Source: Thamnaconus septentrionalis
Lineage: Eukaryota > Chordata > Actinopteri > Tetraodontiformes > Monacanthidae
Length of the DNA stretch: 64,000 bases
Direction: 5' to 3'
NCBI GenBank assembly: GCA_009823395.1
Contig: CM020501.1
Location: 5,223,861 to 5,287,860, forward strand
This document shows, piece after piece, positions 12,226 to 27,300 of the stretch. How positions within the stretch are numbered: the stretch's first letter is position 1; the number at the start of each line of letters is the position of its first letter. Position numbers and translations under genes: made by a program. The notes beneath the pieces are model-generated. The model was not told where the DNA came from. It was given only the letters and a program-made list of their open reading frames with translations, and did no database searches.

Positions 12226-13072
12226 GGTGGCAGGGGTGTTTGCAGTGTGGGCGACGAGGGGGCATGGCAGGGATAGTGATGCGGGAGGAAAAGGTCAGGC
12301 AATGTAAAGTATTTGTTGTGCTGATGCAGGGAGAGGACAGCTGCTGGGAGGGATCAGATGCTGCTGTAGCTCCAGCTAAGAGGCCAGTCTGCGGGGGCTG
12401 AGGTGGGGTCAACTTTTATAGCCCCCCTCCCCCTCTGTTTTTACCTAAATGGGCAGACAGGAGGCGGAGAGCACCGTCGACCTCCAACACTTCTACGTAA
12501 ACAAACCCAGCAGCGTGCCAGTGCGGCGATTTGGCCGAGCCTGGCTCGTCTAATTTACAAGAGGGAAATGATGAGTTACAGAGCTCCGATTTCAACTTGC
12601 CTCCAATTAAAAGTGTTTTCAGCCGGTCTTCACGTTGCATTGGATTTTTATTTCTTTTAGGAGGGGTGGAGGGGGACCCAGAAAGCAATTTCTAGCTGCT
12701 CTGAGAAGTCCGAAACAAATTCAAGACAAACGAGTCGGGCTAATTCAAAAGCCACCAGCGTGGACACTGCTGGAGTATCAGTTCAAACTGCAACTCACTG
12801 TAGTTGCAAACCTCATTTGGACTGTTTTGGCAGATTTAATGCGATGAGAAATTTAACAGTTATAACATATCTTTGTTGTAAATACTTCTCATGAGTTTTT
12901 ATCCATTAAAAAGAAAATAATAACACAATTTGCTCAAACATGGGCCGTCCAGGACCATTACTGGTTAGAACCTGAGTAAAACAGCAGCAACAAATGCAAT
13001 TGGTCGGCTTGAATCTGGCAGATAGGTTTAGGAAATGACCCAGCATGCAACCTACAGCATGCCACTCTAGAC

Positions 13073-13400
13073 CAGTGTTTTTCAACCTTTTTTGAGCCAC
13101 GGCACGCCACCAACCATAAATATTTTAAAATGCCACTTTTTAGCCCAATAATGACAATAGTCTCTGAACTATTCACTCAGTGTGAAACCTTGGCCTGTTT
13201 AGGGGCACACAAAGCTGATATCCTGGGAGGAATTCAGGAAGGAAAAACGGATTACATTCCTTTTAAAGCACGGCCACTCGACAATAGCACATTATTATTT
13301 TTTTAAACCAATTTAGTGAAATTGGATCATTTTTTACAATATACCTGACGTTACCTCGCGGTACACTAGTGTGCCACAGCACAGTGGTTGAAAAACACAG
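13073..13400. mobile_element. Non-autonomous hAT-type element (MITE), 328 bp
   Basis: The left end reads CAGTGTTTTTCAACC. The right end read on the opposite strand is CTGTGTTTTTCAACC, giving near-identical terminal inverted repeats. The flanks are CTCTAGAC (13065-13072) and CTCTAGAT (13401-13408), an 8-bp target duplication with one mismatch that fits the nTCTAGAn preference of hAT transposases. Inside is AT-rich DNA with no transposase frame, so it would depend on a hAT transposase elsewhere. The imperfect duplication suggests an old insertion. Confidence 0.85.
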
Positions 13401-16400
13401 CTCTAGATAATGTCTTCATGATTTCTCATTGTATTCATACTTATTCAATGCCCTCTTTGTCATCTTTAGACAATTCTACAGAAGAATCCACCTTCAATCA
13501 CCAACAGTGCAGTTTTCTCCCCGTTGCCCTGTCCAACCTGTGAGCTGCTTCCCAGGACAACTTCCTGCAACGATATTTTCTATTTCCTGTTCTTCCCTGT
13601 TCATTTTCATGGCAGACACTATCGTAACCTGTGCATTAAGGCACTTTGTGGGGTAAAACACATTCAGCTCTGTCATTTTGCTGCTATATGAACCAGCTTG
13701 TAATATTTCCATTCTGCTGCTGTTTAGAAATGCTGTTTGGGCTCTAAAGCACTGCTATTCAAAAGGAAACAGGTGTATTATTAAAGTGACAGCCAAACTG
13801 TCTTTCAGGTTGTTTTTTTATGATCAGAATTCAGTGGCACTGTGGAGTAGAGAAGTGGAAAAAATATCCCAATTGTGAACGTAAACAGATTGTAAATCCA
13901 ATCTGCTGTATATATAACATTGTATAAGTGTGTATGGTACTGGTATGAATTTTTGTGATATTTAATGACTAAACAGGAATTGTTTTGTAACTGCAACTAA
14001 CCTGTGAAATCTGTTTAGCTTTATGTATTAATATGTGCTTTTGTTCAAACATTTCAGCACACATGTGGTATGCCATACGTCTGACACTGTACCTAGTGGT
14101 CAATCTCAGTACTGCAACACAAAAAAATTAATTTCCCCTTGTCTGTTATTAAAAACTATCATTAGTTCATACCTTATTAGGAAAAATGAAGCCACAAACA
14201 AAGTGATGTTCAAAGACTTGACTGTATTAGCAGTTACTAATTAAATTAGTCTGCTCATGTCTACTCAGATATGTGCTTGTCATCAACTCAAATTGTGAAT
14301 TTCATGAAGTATGGAGCACACCGCTGAGAGTTTGTCAATGTGTGACGATGCACTTTTGCTTAATGGAGCTACTCTGATTGTGGACAGAAAAAGACTGAAT
14401 TGCTCCATTTGTTTTTTTTGCATGTGGCCTAAAGGTTTTTCCGTGCTTTGAAATGAGGTGCAAGGTGGAGCCGGCTGCCAAGATGGATGAATAATTGAAA
14501 CACGTCTGATCTTGTGACAGACGTTTTTGCTGTACTGAGTTACTGTAAAAACAACCGGAGCACCTGACGCTGCCGTGTGCCATAATCCTACTTTTGAACT
14601 ATGTTTTTCCACACCAACACTTCCATGTTTTCCATGAGCTGTGTGTGTGTGGCACCTTGTCTGCTTGGAGTACATATGACTTCTGTGCTATGGCTCACAA
14701 ACTGCTGCTGACGCCTTCAAAATGAATCGAGTGCACATGTACAAATGGTGAACAAATACATGTTAACTGCGCAGTTTCACATGTGAGAAAACAGAGAAAC
14801 ACAGAGTTGTGTTGCTTCAATGAAGTCAAGCTGGCACTCGGTTTCACACAACATTTGTGCTGGGCCTGATGAGTCAGAGCCAGCTGAGACACTTAGGGGA
14901 TAACTTCCTCTATTGGTCTGGATTTACTTTACACTTTTGTGTAATGAGACGTGGGCCGTGCGGATAAGAATGTGTACGTGTTTGTGTCTGTAAGTTATGT
15001 TTGGCATTTCAGCATTCTGTGAGCGTACAACCGGGAGTCGTGTTACTCCGCTGTAGACACGAGCGAAGAGACAGCATGTGTTGGGCGTGTTGCGACATTT
15101 CACGCACAGCAAAGTCAGTCTCCCTTGTTCCCGCGCCATCGACTCTACTCTATCACTGTGTATGAACGGAGGTTTTCACTGAAATAGCAAACTGATGACA
15201 AGCACATATTTTGGAAGTGCTTCGTGCTCAGTGAGGCTGAGCAGTTGTTCTTCTCACCTGTTTCCTTTTGAATACATGTTGCAGCACCATAGGCCTATTG
15301 TGCTATACTTGATTCAGTTGTACCAGCATAGGAATGATGCAAAATGTAGATGGCTATTTTTAAACCAAACATATATTAAAGGTATTTGGAGCTGCTGGTC
15401 AGTCTATGTACCTCACTTCTGTGAAATACATGTTATTGTGCCATATGTGAAGTCAGAATTTGTTAAAATTGCCCAGTCATTATAAGTGACATTAAAAAAA
15501 AAAAAAAATGATGTAGTTATGTGGAAGAGTTTTGTCAAAACAAATTACAAATTTAAATTTTTTTTATTACAATTTGGTCAAGTTCAAATTATATTTGTAC
15601 ATTTGATTAACAACAATTAAAAATATAATTCAAATTTATTGGTCATGGAAGTTACTCAGTGTGTAATAATTTCAATTTGCAGTTATGTATTTTTTCTCTA
15701 TTACCAACTTTCCATCGTAAAACATTACAATATCACAAAATGCCTATTTTAAGATTATTTATTAAATTAAAATGATGCTGTTTGTCCTGTGACAAAAAGA
15801 TGCCTTACATGCCAACGCCAGTAAACCAGCTATTCAAAAATTGCCTTTAGTATTTTTTTTTTTAAAGTCCTCCTACTTGTTTTAATTGTCTCTTCTATAA
15901 ATTATCTGCAGATCATTTTGCACTTGCACTCTAAAACACTGGTGACAGCAGGATCGCCACATAGATTTGTTAGAAGACCCACTTTTCAATGTTTAAAATT
16001 ATTTTTTTTCCTTTCCCAGAGTTGCACTGTAACCCATCATAAATCATGTTGACAATCATCCCCCTGTTAAACCTGCAGACTATTAAGTTACAGAAAGGAA
16101 ACTAAGTGTATCCGAGCTTGCTTTTGTGTAAATATTGAGGGTTAAAAGAAGGTGGGGTGGTCTGAGATAAGTGTAATGATGAAAGTTCAAGGATAAATGT
16201 CAGAGAAAAGTGCCCGAATGGCTGTAATGTTGTATATTGGCACTGTACATATACTGTGTGTCGCAAGGCCGCCTCGGTGACTGGTACGACAGCAGAGGGG
16301 TAACCTGAACGCAGAAGTGAGTGCTGTGTTTGCACTTCCTAGTAATGAAAGCAACAGGCGCGATGAATGAATGAGCGTCGTGTAGACTGGTGAGTCTGCA

Positions 16401-18301
16401 CATGTCTGCAATAAATAACAAATGCAAGCATCTGAACATGTTTGTGTCCATGAATTAAGTTTAAATTTCGGGTATTGCTGTGTTTGACCCTGTCAGCCGG
16501 AAACATATAATTCATACATTTAAATGTATTCGTTATTGTTGTGATAAACAAATATATGGTGAATGTTTTTTATACTAGATAAATGTAACAAATGACTAAA
16601 TAAGAATCAGCAACATTAACATCGTGGATAGCTGACAAAAATTAATAATGTGTTTGAAAAATAATGTAGCAACAATTTTTGGAAGGTCTATTGTAACATG
16701 TCTAGGAGGAACACTTCATATTAAAAAAATAGAATATTTCTTGTTCCATCATAGATATGACCTTACTGCTTCATACATTTTTTTAAACCTAAAACTTTAC
16801 TTTTATAGCGTATGAACACAAGTTTGAATATGACTGAATATGTCTCAAAATGCTGCAGCAAAGTGTCAGAACAGAAAACAGAAGAAAATAAATGGGGTCA
16901 GAAGGAATCAAACAGATTTATGCCAGTACCAGAACTTTTTTGGCATCCGCCCGCGTGCAAGGTTAGCTTTCTGGTGACACTGAAACACCATCTGAGCCAA
17001 GGCTTAAGTTTAACCTGACAGTTTGCTGCTGTGTTTACCGGGTTGCCGTGGTTGCAGTGAGACCAGCAGACACTGGTTTGCCCTCAGCTGCTCTCGGTGG
17101 TTTCTAAAGAATCTACATTAAGGCCCAGTTGTTGTATTTAGATGCCAGGAGGGGGCTCTGATGTCACTGCGGCGACACAAGCAAGAGAAAGATTAATTGC
17201 TTCACCTGGATCAGCAACCTTTCCATGCCACCGAGGTGCGTATATTTCAGCATCAGTATCATTAAACAACTGCAGCGATGCTTTTCAGCTAAATGTAGCC
17301 GAAGAATTTTCCTGCGTGAGACAAAGTAAAGAAATGTCTGCAAGTGTCTTGATAATTCCCCCAGTGTCATTCAAACAATAGACCCCTTCATTGTATACAA
17401 ATGTTCCAAGTCTAATGAGGATGCACGCGTCAGAAACTGTCACTGCAGATGAGCAAAGAGCATGGATGCCACGGTCCTCAGGGAAATCATTTTTGGCCTT
17501 TTGGGGGGACTCCAAAGTTGACAACGTTGCCATTGACCCGAGCTCCCATGCTTTACAATGATATCTCACATGTATACCTACTGTACTTTTTTTTAGAGAA
17601 ACTTGACAGAATAGCAAGGAAAACAGCACATCTCTTTGTGGTTTGTTGTCCGTTTTAGAGTTTCGGCAAAGTGGCGCTCTCCCATGTTTATCTCTCTTTG
17701 TGAGAGTTTAGAAGTTTTCTGATATTTCGCATATTCTCTGTGACGTTGCACTCACAGAGGTCCCTTGGGACCTATTTGTATGCAGGTCGTGGCCTGTCAT
17801 AGAACCTGGAAAAACCAAACTTCCTATCAATAAGTTTAAGGAGCATCATGACAATAAGTGCTTTGAGCCATTTTTAAATGCAAATTGTTTTGCAAAATGT
17901 AATCAAAGCTACTCACCAAAATATATTCTAAACCTTGCGGCAATCTCTATTTCTAGAAATATGTTTAGACATAAATGCATTGAACTTATTATGTTTCTAT
18001 TACCTCAGAACTTATTTTTTCCAAGCTCATGACCTCGGCATTGGCGGAAACTTTGCCCAAAGTCAGAATTTCAGGTTGAGAGGTCGAAAGAACAACGACA
18101 ATCATTAGTTCCCAATCCAGCATGAGAGCCACCTTGTTTTTCTGTGCATTTATTTTTGGGGTGGATGGATTAAAGAGGGGTTAATATCAAAGCAGCAGTT
18201 TTATGCGGGCAGAGCTTGGTGCATCAGGCTCGAGTTACTTACATTTTTATTTTTTCCAACACTAAACACCTGTTGTCACAAATGAAATGATTTAACATAG
18301 A

Positions 18302-18354
18302 CTTTTATTTATTTATTTATCTATTTATCTATTTATTTATTTATTTATTTATTT
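18302..18354. repeat. (TTTA)n / (TCTA) microsatellite
   Basis: A tetranucleotide run with TTTATCTA interruptions, just beyond the presumed 3' end of mttp. Confidence 0.9.
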
Positions 18355-19195
18355 TTGCAATGCTCTTCTAAATGCTAAAAGAAATCCGTTTGAATTCTTC
18401 CCCCGCCCTGCTTTGGCCACTGTAGTTGAGTTTTGATGCATGTCTGTATGTTAGTACACCCAGCTGCTAAAAATTCAAGTCGGCATCAAAATTATTTCCA
18501 GTGCACATTTATTGGCAGATAATCACAGATCTAACAAACAGATCCCAAAGGAAACTTTGAGCAGCTTAAACAAAGCAATTGCAGAGCAATTACATGCAAA
18601 AAAACAAACTTTCATTTTCATGGGGGGGTGACTCTGGGGTGACTCCTCGCAAGACAAAGACAGGTTTTTTATTAGCCCTGTCACCTCCTTTGCAAGAATT
18701 CAGCGATACCGACAACATCCTTTCTTTAACACGTAGTTCCATGCGGCTGAACATGTGGCACACACTGCAGTCCAAACAGGAATGTTGACAGAGGGCAGCA
18801 TTTGTATGCACTGGAAAAAGACATTAATTGTCCTTGTGTGATATTTACATGTGAATCCTGTAGCGCTGCTTTGTTGATATTCACTTGGAAGTTGAATAGC
18901 ACTTCAAAATAATGTACCCAATATAAATACATCTTCAAGGAAATCCACAAGAGACAATTCAAGAATTCCCAATTTCTAAAACAAAAAAAGGTCAAATTAC
19001 ACTGTCTTAAATAGTCAAAGGAATGTAAACACTGTATGTGTTGCAAAAACAAACCAACAAAACAAATCAATCTCTCTGGGTTTTTTTTTAACCTGTTGCC
19101 TTTCACCGCGTGAGTCTGAGGTGTGATCAGTGTCCCACATACTTAAAATAACAAAACCCAGATGACAAATTCATCTCAGGACAGGTTTATGTCAT

Positions 19196-22100
19196 CTACC
19201 AGCTAGATCCAAAGACCTTCTTGCACATGTTGGAGTTCTCCTGGTGAAGAGGGAACTCCGAGCCGGGCACCAGCTGCCTCTTGCCCTTACGGGACGTGAC
19301 ACTCTTCCCCGATGACACTCTCTCGTACTTGGTCACCAGCTCACTGTCGGGAGAACACGGAGAAGGTGGGGAGGGTGCGGGGGGTTGACATTAGGCTTGG
19401 CAAAGCAGTTGGCTGCACAACCAAAGCTGCTTTTTACAAGGGAAAGTCTCCTACCTGAAGGGGAAGGTGGCTTTGTCCATCTGCATGCACACCAGGAAGG
19501 GATACTCGGAAAACTGGACGGTGGTGATAAAGTCGAGCGACGCCTCTGTTTCAAAGCTGACCTCCACACCCGCTCTCATGAAGTCCATGTCCACTGTAAC
19601 ATTTCCGGTGACCACTAATGCTCCCCTGAAACCAGAAACAAAGCATTCATCTATGATGTGCTTCTTGATTTCACGTGAAAAAGAAAAACGGTGCCTACAA
19701 AAAGGTTCTCCGTTTTCTGTTGGAATTGTAAAAAAAAGTGACGTCAGCATGGAGTTTAAGCAGGGAGTTTAAGTGAAGCCATGCATAATTTCTAATAATC
19801 TCAAACAAGTAATTGAACAAAAGCTGAGTATACCACAGTGGTGGGTAGACCACAACGGAAAGATGCACCACACAGAACGAACACTGCTGACAACCTCCTG
19901 TTGTGCAGAAGCAATGCATGTTGCTAGCAGTTGTGAGCAGGGTCATTTGCAGAGAGGCTTCTGTGCTTCTGTGACTTGTTCTGCCACTATAGATAGCTTC
20001 CAGTCTCTTGTCTGAGCAGTTGAGGTGCAGCTATGCTGATCTATTCGTCTGCCTCAGATCAAATAATCTTCAATCTTCCTCAATCAGATTGTGATGACAG
20101 AAACTCCCAGAAGACTGATGCACAGAGTCCATCCCTGTCTCTTGTAATGCTCCTCCAATAAGGTATTAATATCATAACATCATGAGTGGTGTCAGCAGAC
20201 AAAGGTTGCTATAAATACTGTATATCTTTCAACACCTTCATGTGCTTTTACAGAAGCTGAAGGATGTTCATAATGCACTTACACAAGGCAGGCTGAGTTT
20301 AAGTTTGAATACATACTTGTTTTTGTGACATTACTGAACCTCAGATTTTTGACCACTTTAAGGTCCTGGAATTTGTGAAATAAAGATCAATGACCTCCAC
20401 CGAGTATCTGCACGCAAGTTGTTTTCCAGTTGACAGTCGTGTGCCTGTTTTTGGACTCTTAAAACTAATGTTGCATCACCCCTCGAACCCCATTTCACGA
20501 TCAGGTGCGGAATACCAGCGTGATGACGTGCTCGGCTCTGTGTGGTCACGCCAGCTGTTTTAAAATAGAGGTGGCCGTTCGAGCAGAGATGATCTCACAT
20601 CCACAGGAGCCCTGAAATAAGACAGCCTGGCGCGAAGCACAATGCCTGCGCATGACAAACGTGCCGGTGGAACAAATGAATCAGACGGCGCTTATAGAAC
20701 GTCTGAATTTCACGCGAGGTCGGCCGCGGATGGGGGAGACTTATTTGCGGCGCGGGGACGCGGCGCAGATGTTTGCGGCGAATTTCCTCTGGGTCACGAA
20801 GGTCGTTTCCAGGAATCATCAGAGGCCTTTGCCCCGTAGCGAGTGCATTACATCACACGGCACTTCACAAACATGCCCACTGAAAACGTTCGGAACTCCG
20901 CTGGTGTTCTTCAGGAGGTGACCTACATACCAAGGTACATAACATTATGCACTATGGCCCCAGTCGCGTCTAATCTACTGTAACTGTTGTACCTGTTGTT
21001 GACGCTGGTCTTGGACTCTCTATACCACAGGCTGATCTCCATGCCCCCGGAGATGTCGATAGCCAGGCCACCTTGGAACTCAACGTTGGCTCTCAGACCT
21101 GACTGCAGCTGGATCACCTGGAGATAAACAGGGGGCCAAATGAAAAACAGACACAGTCAGGTTTAATAGTTGCACGTTGAGCAAAGTTGCTGTTTTTGAA
21201 GCAGACATGGGAATAAACTGATGTCCCTTTGATTGATGTTAACACGTCTAAAGTTAACAGTGTCGGGTGATGCACCGCTGATCTGACCTAGTCCCACATG
21301 ACGTAATAGGGCGAGGGGGCTGGGAGTGGGGGGTCACTGCCATTTAGGTGACCCACATACACTGTCTCCATGTTTACTGCATAATGTGAAGGGGCCAAAT
21401 TAGATTGATTACAGCTGCTGAGAGCTGGTTGGAGATGAGAACGTCTGAAGTCCTTCATCATCAGTCGCCTTCACTCAAGACGGTGTTTTGTTGTTTCTGT
21501 TGTTGTCTGAAGGGCTACCATCCAATTTTATCACAAACCACACCATGGTTTCAGGAGTGAGGTAAAAAATTCAGCCATCCACCAGGTATTAACAACAAGT
21601 CAAGTCTTTCTCTTCCATCCATGCTACTGCATTCAGGCCCATGGGAGTGTCCGTGTCTACCCCAGCTAACTCAGGCAGGATGAAGGCAGGGTTTATCACA
21701 GGGCCACACACAGAGACAGACAACCATTCACACCCAGTGTGGGAGGAAGTCCGATGACCCAGATAGTGAGAACATGCAAACTCTAGTCTTATTCTTATAT
21801 ACTGTAAATATGCATTAAGAAACAAAGAATTTTTCCACAAATCATGGCCATCCATGTCATGGTGTGTGTACTGAACTGGGTACTGAACTGGGTACTGAGG
21901 GCAGTTTTTAAGTGGGAACTACTTTCTTTCAATCAAACTACAATTTAAGAAAGAAAATATTCTGTGTTTATTCAGATTAAAGTCTGGATGGAATTTTTTA
22001 ACTTTGCCAGCTTGACTGAGCAAATAAAGAACTTTTCTTTTCCTGAAAAAGCCTACCCATACCTTCCTAGTATGTCAATACATTGTTTGATCTAGATAAT

Positions 22101-24266
22101 GATATCTATAAAGATACACAGTTGTTGGTTTTCATATCCATGTGAAGATAGATACGTCTTCACACATTTTTCTCCAAATAAAGTGTAAAAAGGTGAACTA
22201 GGACAGATCCTAACTCACCTCAGAGTGATCAGTCAGCAGGATGAGACCTTTCACTACGTTCATTGGCTCCCCGGTCATGGAGAACATTTTGGACATGAGG
22301 TCGCTGTAACCCTTGAAGAAGGTGACGGGGCGCAGCTGGATGTCAAAGAGCAGCGCCGACATCCCGGCGAACGACTCCAGGTTCTCCTCGCCCTGGTCCG
22401 GCGTGGCGGCTATCAGAGACTCCAGACCCTGCGCCTCGATGGCCACCTGGCACACAGGAACAATGCCGACGTCAGTAGACTTACCGAGTTTAACGACGCC
22501 TTGCGCTAAGGTTTCACATGACTGCACGCAGGCAGAGGAAGGTTGGATGCTCTCGGTGCATTGCCTTGGCTTTGTCACGCTCGGCTATTTGTTACACGTA
22601 TTAATTTGACTCTCTGACCTGGAGTCCATGCAGCATTGCTCCTTTACTGGCACCGTAAATATTCATGTTGCTCCTCCTGAGGATCCCAGAGCCTGAATAG
22701 AGAATGTCCAAACTGTACGTGGAGGTCACGTCTGCAGATTCTGTGGGGGAGACGAGTTTATTAGATTTAGATTAGATTACGGTAGATTAGATTGAATTTT
22801 ATTGATCCCAAATTGGGAAACTAGACTGGTCAATATGCTCTAAATTTGAAGAGAAAATAATAGCCATATTTTAAATAGACTATTCAGATTAAACACAATT
22901 TCTCAATAAATCTGAATATGTCTGGGCCATGTACCACAATACATGTCACAAACCGGTGGCTAATTCTGTCAGTTTTGCACCAATTATTGCACCAATTTTT
23001 ATAATTTATACACTAAGAACACACAGCACTGAGAAATAAACTCGTTGTGATGTCACAAAAGGCACTGATACCTGACAGATACATATCTGATACCACCTTT
23101 GAACAATTATTTAAAAGGTGCAAAAGAGTTCAAAATGACTGTTTTTGCAGTTTAACTGGAAACAAATGTTGTTGTTTTCTGCTGATCTGGCTTGAAGAAC
23201 AATGATCGAAATATTGGTATAACATAGAACTTACTACATGGCACTATGCGCAGTCAAGTACAGAAGAGCCTCTGCAACTTACGTGCCATGAATCCTGAGA
23301 AGGCGGATGATGACCCAACTTTTGAAAATCGGTCATAGTTGTATGAGCGCATGTCACTCATAGCTTGTTCTATAACTTTGCTGTGAAACACAAAAATGCA
23401 ATTGTTAGCCAACATGTAAAAAAAATGCGTATGGAATCATCTCATTCACTGCTATTCCACCAACCTGGCAGGCAGCTGGAAGTGGACGATGTCCTGTATC
23501 TTGGACAGCATGTACTTGTTCATTTCATGAGGTAGGTGCCCAATAGACAGGAGCAGGTTTTTGACCTCCATGTGCGTCGGGTTGCTACTGAGGATGACGT
23601 CGGCCGCGGCAGCCCTCACATTTTTCTCGTAGATGCGGCGGTTCTGGTGGTAAACTCTGTTTACTGTCCGCTTCACCTGGGAAAAAAAAAAACAAAAAAC
23701 AGAAGGACAGTTTTATCAGAATCCAGAATCAGCACCACATGACTCAAAAACCTAAAAACTATTTTGTACCTGGTCATTCAGCAGGCTGACGTCATATCTC
23801 TGCAGAGCAGTGAGGGCGATGGTGTTGAAGGCTCCCACCTCCGACTCGGCGTACTTGGTGAAGATGGGAATAGCCTCGGGAAGCATGGAGTTCTTCAGCG
23901 AGAGGAGGTACATCTGGACCTCAGACTCTGCCTTGGTGCTGTCGGGACCTTCTAAGATCAGCTTCTTCACTTCTACGACCGTCTGAGGGGAATGAAACAG
24001 GAGGCTTTTTGTTCGTGCTCTGTTTAAATGATGCATTGTTGTGGTTTAAAAAAAAATCCAACACGTTTTTACAGCAGATTGGCAGCAGAGCTCACCGGTA
24101 AGTTGCATCCTTCTTTCTGGCACAGCTTGTGGACCAGGGCTCCCATGATAATCACCACTGACTCTTTGATGTCGGTGCTGCCAACATTCCCTTTGGAAAT
24201 GTCCTGCGAGAGAAATATTGAGTTGAAAAAATATACTTTAATCTTTATATTTCATCATGGACACAA

Positions 24267-24310
<44 letters not shown>

Positions 24311-27300
24311 TCCAGGATACACCATACTTAGCCCTCTGTTTACAGGCACGTCTGAGATGCTCCTTGAGTTTAGCTTCCTATTAACATTTATGCTTCATTG
24401 GACCTTTCACATGCTTGGAATATTACAAAAAAAAACCATGGCAAGCTTAAAGAGAGTAATAAACACATAGCTGTAGCCACTAAACAGGGAGCGGTGTCCA
24501 GCATTGCCCTTTGTGACATCACAAATGACCATTTTCCAAGAATTTTGTGTTTTTCATACACAGTTTGGTTAAGTTTACTAAATGGGGAGCTTTGATGCTT
24601 TTGTTTCAAGTGACACATCACAGAAAAACATTGTTAGTCGGATAAAAACAACTGAAACACTCAGTAATACAAAAGAAATTAAAAAAAAAAAAAGAGCAAC
24701 TGATGTGCAACAAACACGGATTGCATCTTTTCACTCTTTGACTGAAATATTTACGGAAATAAATGTCTCCTGCTTCGATGGACACTCACCAGCAGCGCCT
24801 TTAGCATCTTCTCGTTGGGATGCGAAGCGAAGCCGCATGCGTAAAGGAACCTCTCCTGCAGAACCAAGCCTTTAGCGTCGGTGAAGTTGAGGAAGTCGAG
24901 CATGGCATCCAGCGAGGCGGCAGTCTGAGAGGATGTCACAGCGTCCACCACCTGAGGTCTGAATCCGGCAGAGACACCGTGAGCTTTGCATCCTTTAGGT
25001 CCGGACGGATATAAATCAGCAATGAGTAAATTGATAGAGCGGAGGGGAAGGAGCCACATTACAGGGATGTCTTGCTGGCACTCTTCAGGACTTTGAGGAT
25101 CTCAGCCTTGGATGCCTTCCGAATGCTCTGGATGAGAGCCAGGAAGCTTCGGGGAGCCGCGGCTTTGGACAGACTAATGGGCTCCAGCTGCTTCTGCTCA
25201 GCCTTCCACTGGTCAAACAGCTGAGGTAAAGATGCAGGGAGTGAATATTAGACAAAAATATAGAGCATGTCATGTTTAATAAAGCCCAAATTGTAATATT
25301 CCCAAAGTCTGCAGGCACTGTATTGGTTTGATTGTACAGTCAGTGGCCAGAAGAAATATTTTGGTAGTGTTCGGAAGTAAAACAAAAGCACTGGACTGAA
25401 AAAAAATACTTGAGACACCTGCCTTCTCTGTGTGATCATATTTTCTCTTCAATATATGTACAGTGCACAGACTATCCACCAGTGGGCAGAACACACCCGC
25501 CACCTCTATGTGACACATTCACAATGTGGAACAAGTGGTATTGCAAGAAAAAATGTGGCTAGATTTTCAGGGATGTACAGTATGTTAAAGAAGAAGCTCG
25601 CCCAATAATGAAATTGTCCCTATTCATTGCACATTACGACACAAAGGTCGGCTCTAGGTGACCTTTCTAATCCACATAACTGGTCTTGGGTTTGATGAAT
25701 CAATTCTACAGAGTGGAATCCAAATGTGGCCGACAACTCGTTCAAAAAGCAACAGAGGAACACGTCCACACTGCTTCAGTGGTGACATCCGAGTGTCAGA
25801 GGACTCGGCAGTTCGCTGTGTTACAGTTGTTAAGACTGTATTTGTCTCATCTCTCTTTGTTTACTTGTTTTCACGTTGGAGTACTTGATCGAGACAGGCG
25901 TCCACTTAGTGACTTACAGAAAAGGTTGACACCACCTACCAAACGTCAAACTTCTTTATTAAATAGTCCAGTTGAAAAAAATCTAACTTTAAAATTATGA
26001 AAGGAAATGAAAGTGCAACTGACGCCGCAAATGGCGTGACGTTGGTGTGTTTGTGTGAGTGTGTGGGTACGTGTAAGTGTGCGTGTGAGAGAGCAGTGGG
26101 GGAGGGGGAACTAGGCACTCACCGATGGACATCCTTTGCACTGCTTTTTATCCTCTTCTGCCATGATGCCGACAGCTGCCAGTTTGGCATCCACTGATTT
26201 GACAACAGACCCAACATCTTTGCCAGGGGTCTCGAACGGTCCAGCCTCCGTCCCCACAAGCTTCAGAGTTTGCCTGAAGAGAAGCCGTACATTTTAAAAG
26301 TGTCACCACGTCGGGGAAAAAATACCAGTACACACAACTTTCCCTCTAACTTTACAGTTACCTGGACTCGACTTTAGCCGCGGTGGATCTGCGGGCATTC
26401 ACAGCCAGTGAGTGACTCTCCTCAGACACAACCAAGTGGATGAAACCATCTTCAATTGTGAAAACTGAAACAGAGCTGGACTTCTTGCTCACACCCAGGA
26501 CCTAAAAAAACAAAAAAAAAAAAAAACAGGCAAGTCCATATGTGATTGGAGCAAAGAAATGAAAGTTCACACAAGTTCATGAGATGGTGCAGATGCCAAC
26601 TTACCTGGCTGTGCGTGGTGAATCCTTCCTCTTCAGTCTTACACGTCTCCAGGAGCTTGGTTCGGGTCAATTGACCTTTGGCTGACCTGTACTCCACCGT
26701 GCACCTTCCAGACACATCATTCTGTACCCAGACATAATAGATTTGTTTTCAACTCTTCACATGAAATAAAAACTAAGGCACATAAGTGCAAGTCCAGCGT
26801 CATCGCTGATTTTACCTCTATAACCTTCCCGGTTTTGAGCTGAAGTTGAAATAAGCTGGCCAGACCTCGCTTCAGGTTTTTGATGATTACCGGTTCGGTC
26901 CAGTAGGAGTAAAATGCTTTTGTCTGCAACATATGAAGAAAAAAGTTTGCAAGTTTGAAAAAATACTTTTGAGCAATGGTTTTCTGTTGAATAAAATTAC
27001 TACAAGACTCCAAGGTAATGTGGGCCAGCAAATGCAAACAGCAAGCTGCTCCGTCCTCCCTCTTGACTTTCCTAAAGATCAATAACCAAACAAGCCTCAC
27101 TGTTGGGCTCACACATGGAGAAAACCACCAATTGCATCAAACTTCACTGCCACCCATACACCATGTTATTTATTTTCAGCACTCGGTCACAATATCAGCC
27201 TGGAGCACCATAAATAGACTGTCCACCCGCTCTGTCTGTGCGTTGGGCCCCACTGCAGTCAGCCACCAGTATAAATGAGCTCAGACCAGCGGAGATGATG

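Larger units (their letters stand above)
10295..19195. other. Convergent intergenic region between C4orf54 and mttp
   Basis: This stretch of 8.9 kb between two convergent genes should hold both 3' UTRs. A likely mttp poly(A) signal (AATAAA on the minus strand) lies at 18508-18513, about 0.7 kb past the mttp stop. Other contents are an imperfect GT repeat (12181-12225), a hAT-type MITE (13073-13400) and a TTTA/TCTA repeat (18302-18354). No protein-coding exon was recognised; the short open frames have no recognisable product. Confidence 0.6.

Noticed and set aside
17140..17400. Coding exon or conserved non-coding element in the C4orf54-mttp gap
   Set aside because: Open in one frame on each strand and not obviously repetitive, but no splice sites, family resemblance or comparison data support a call.
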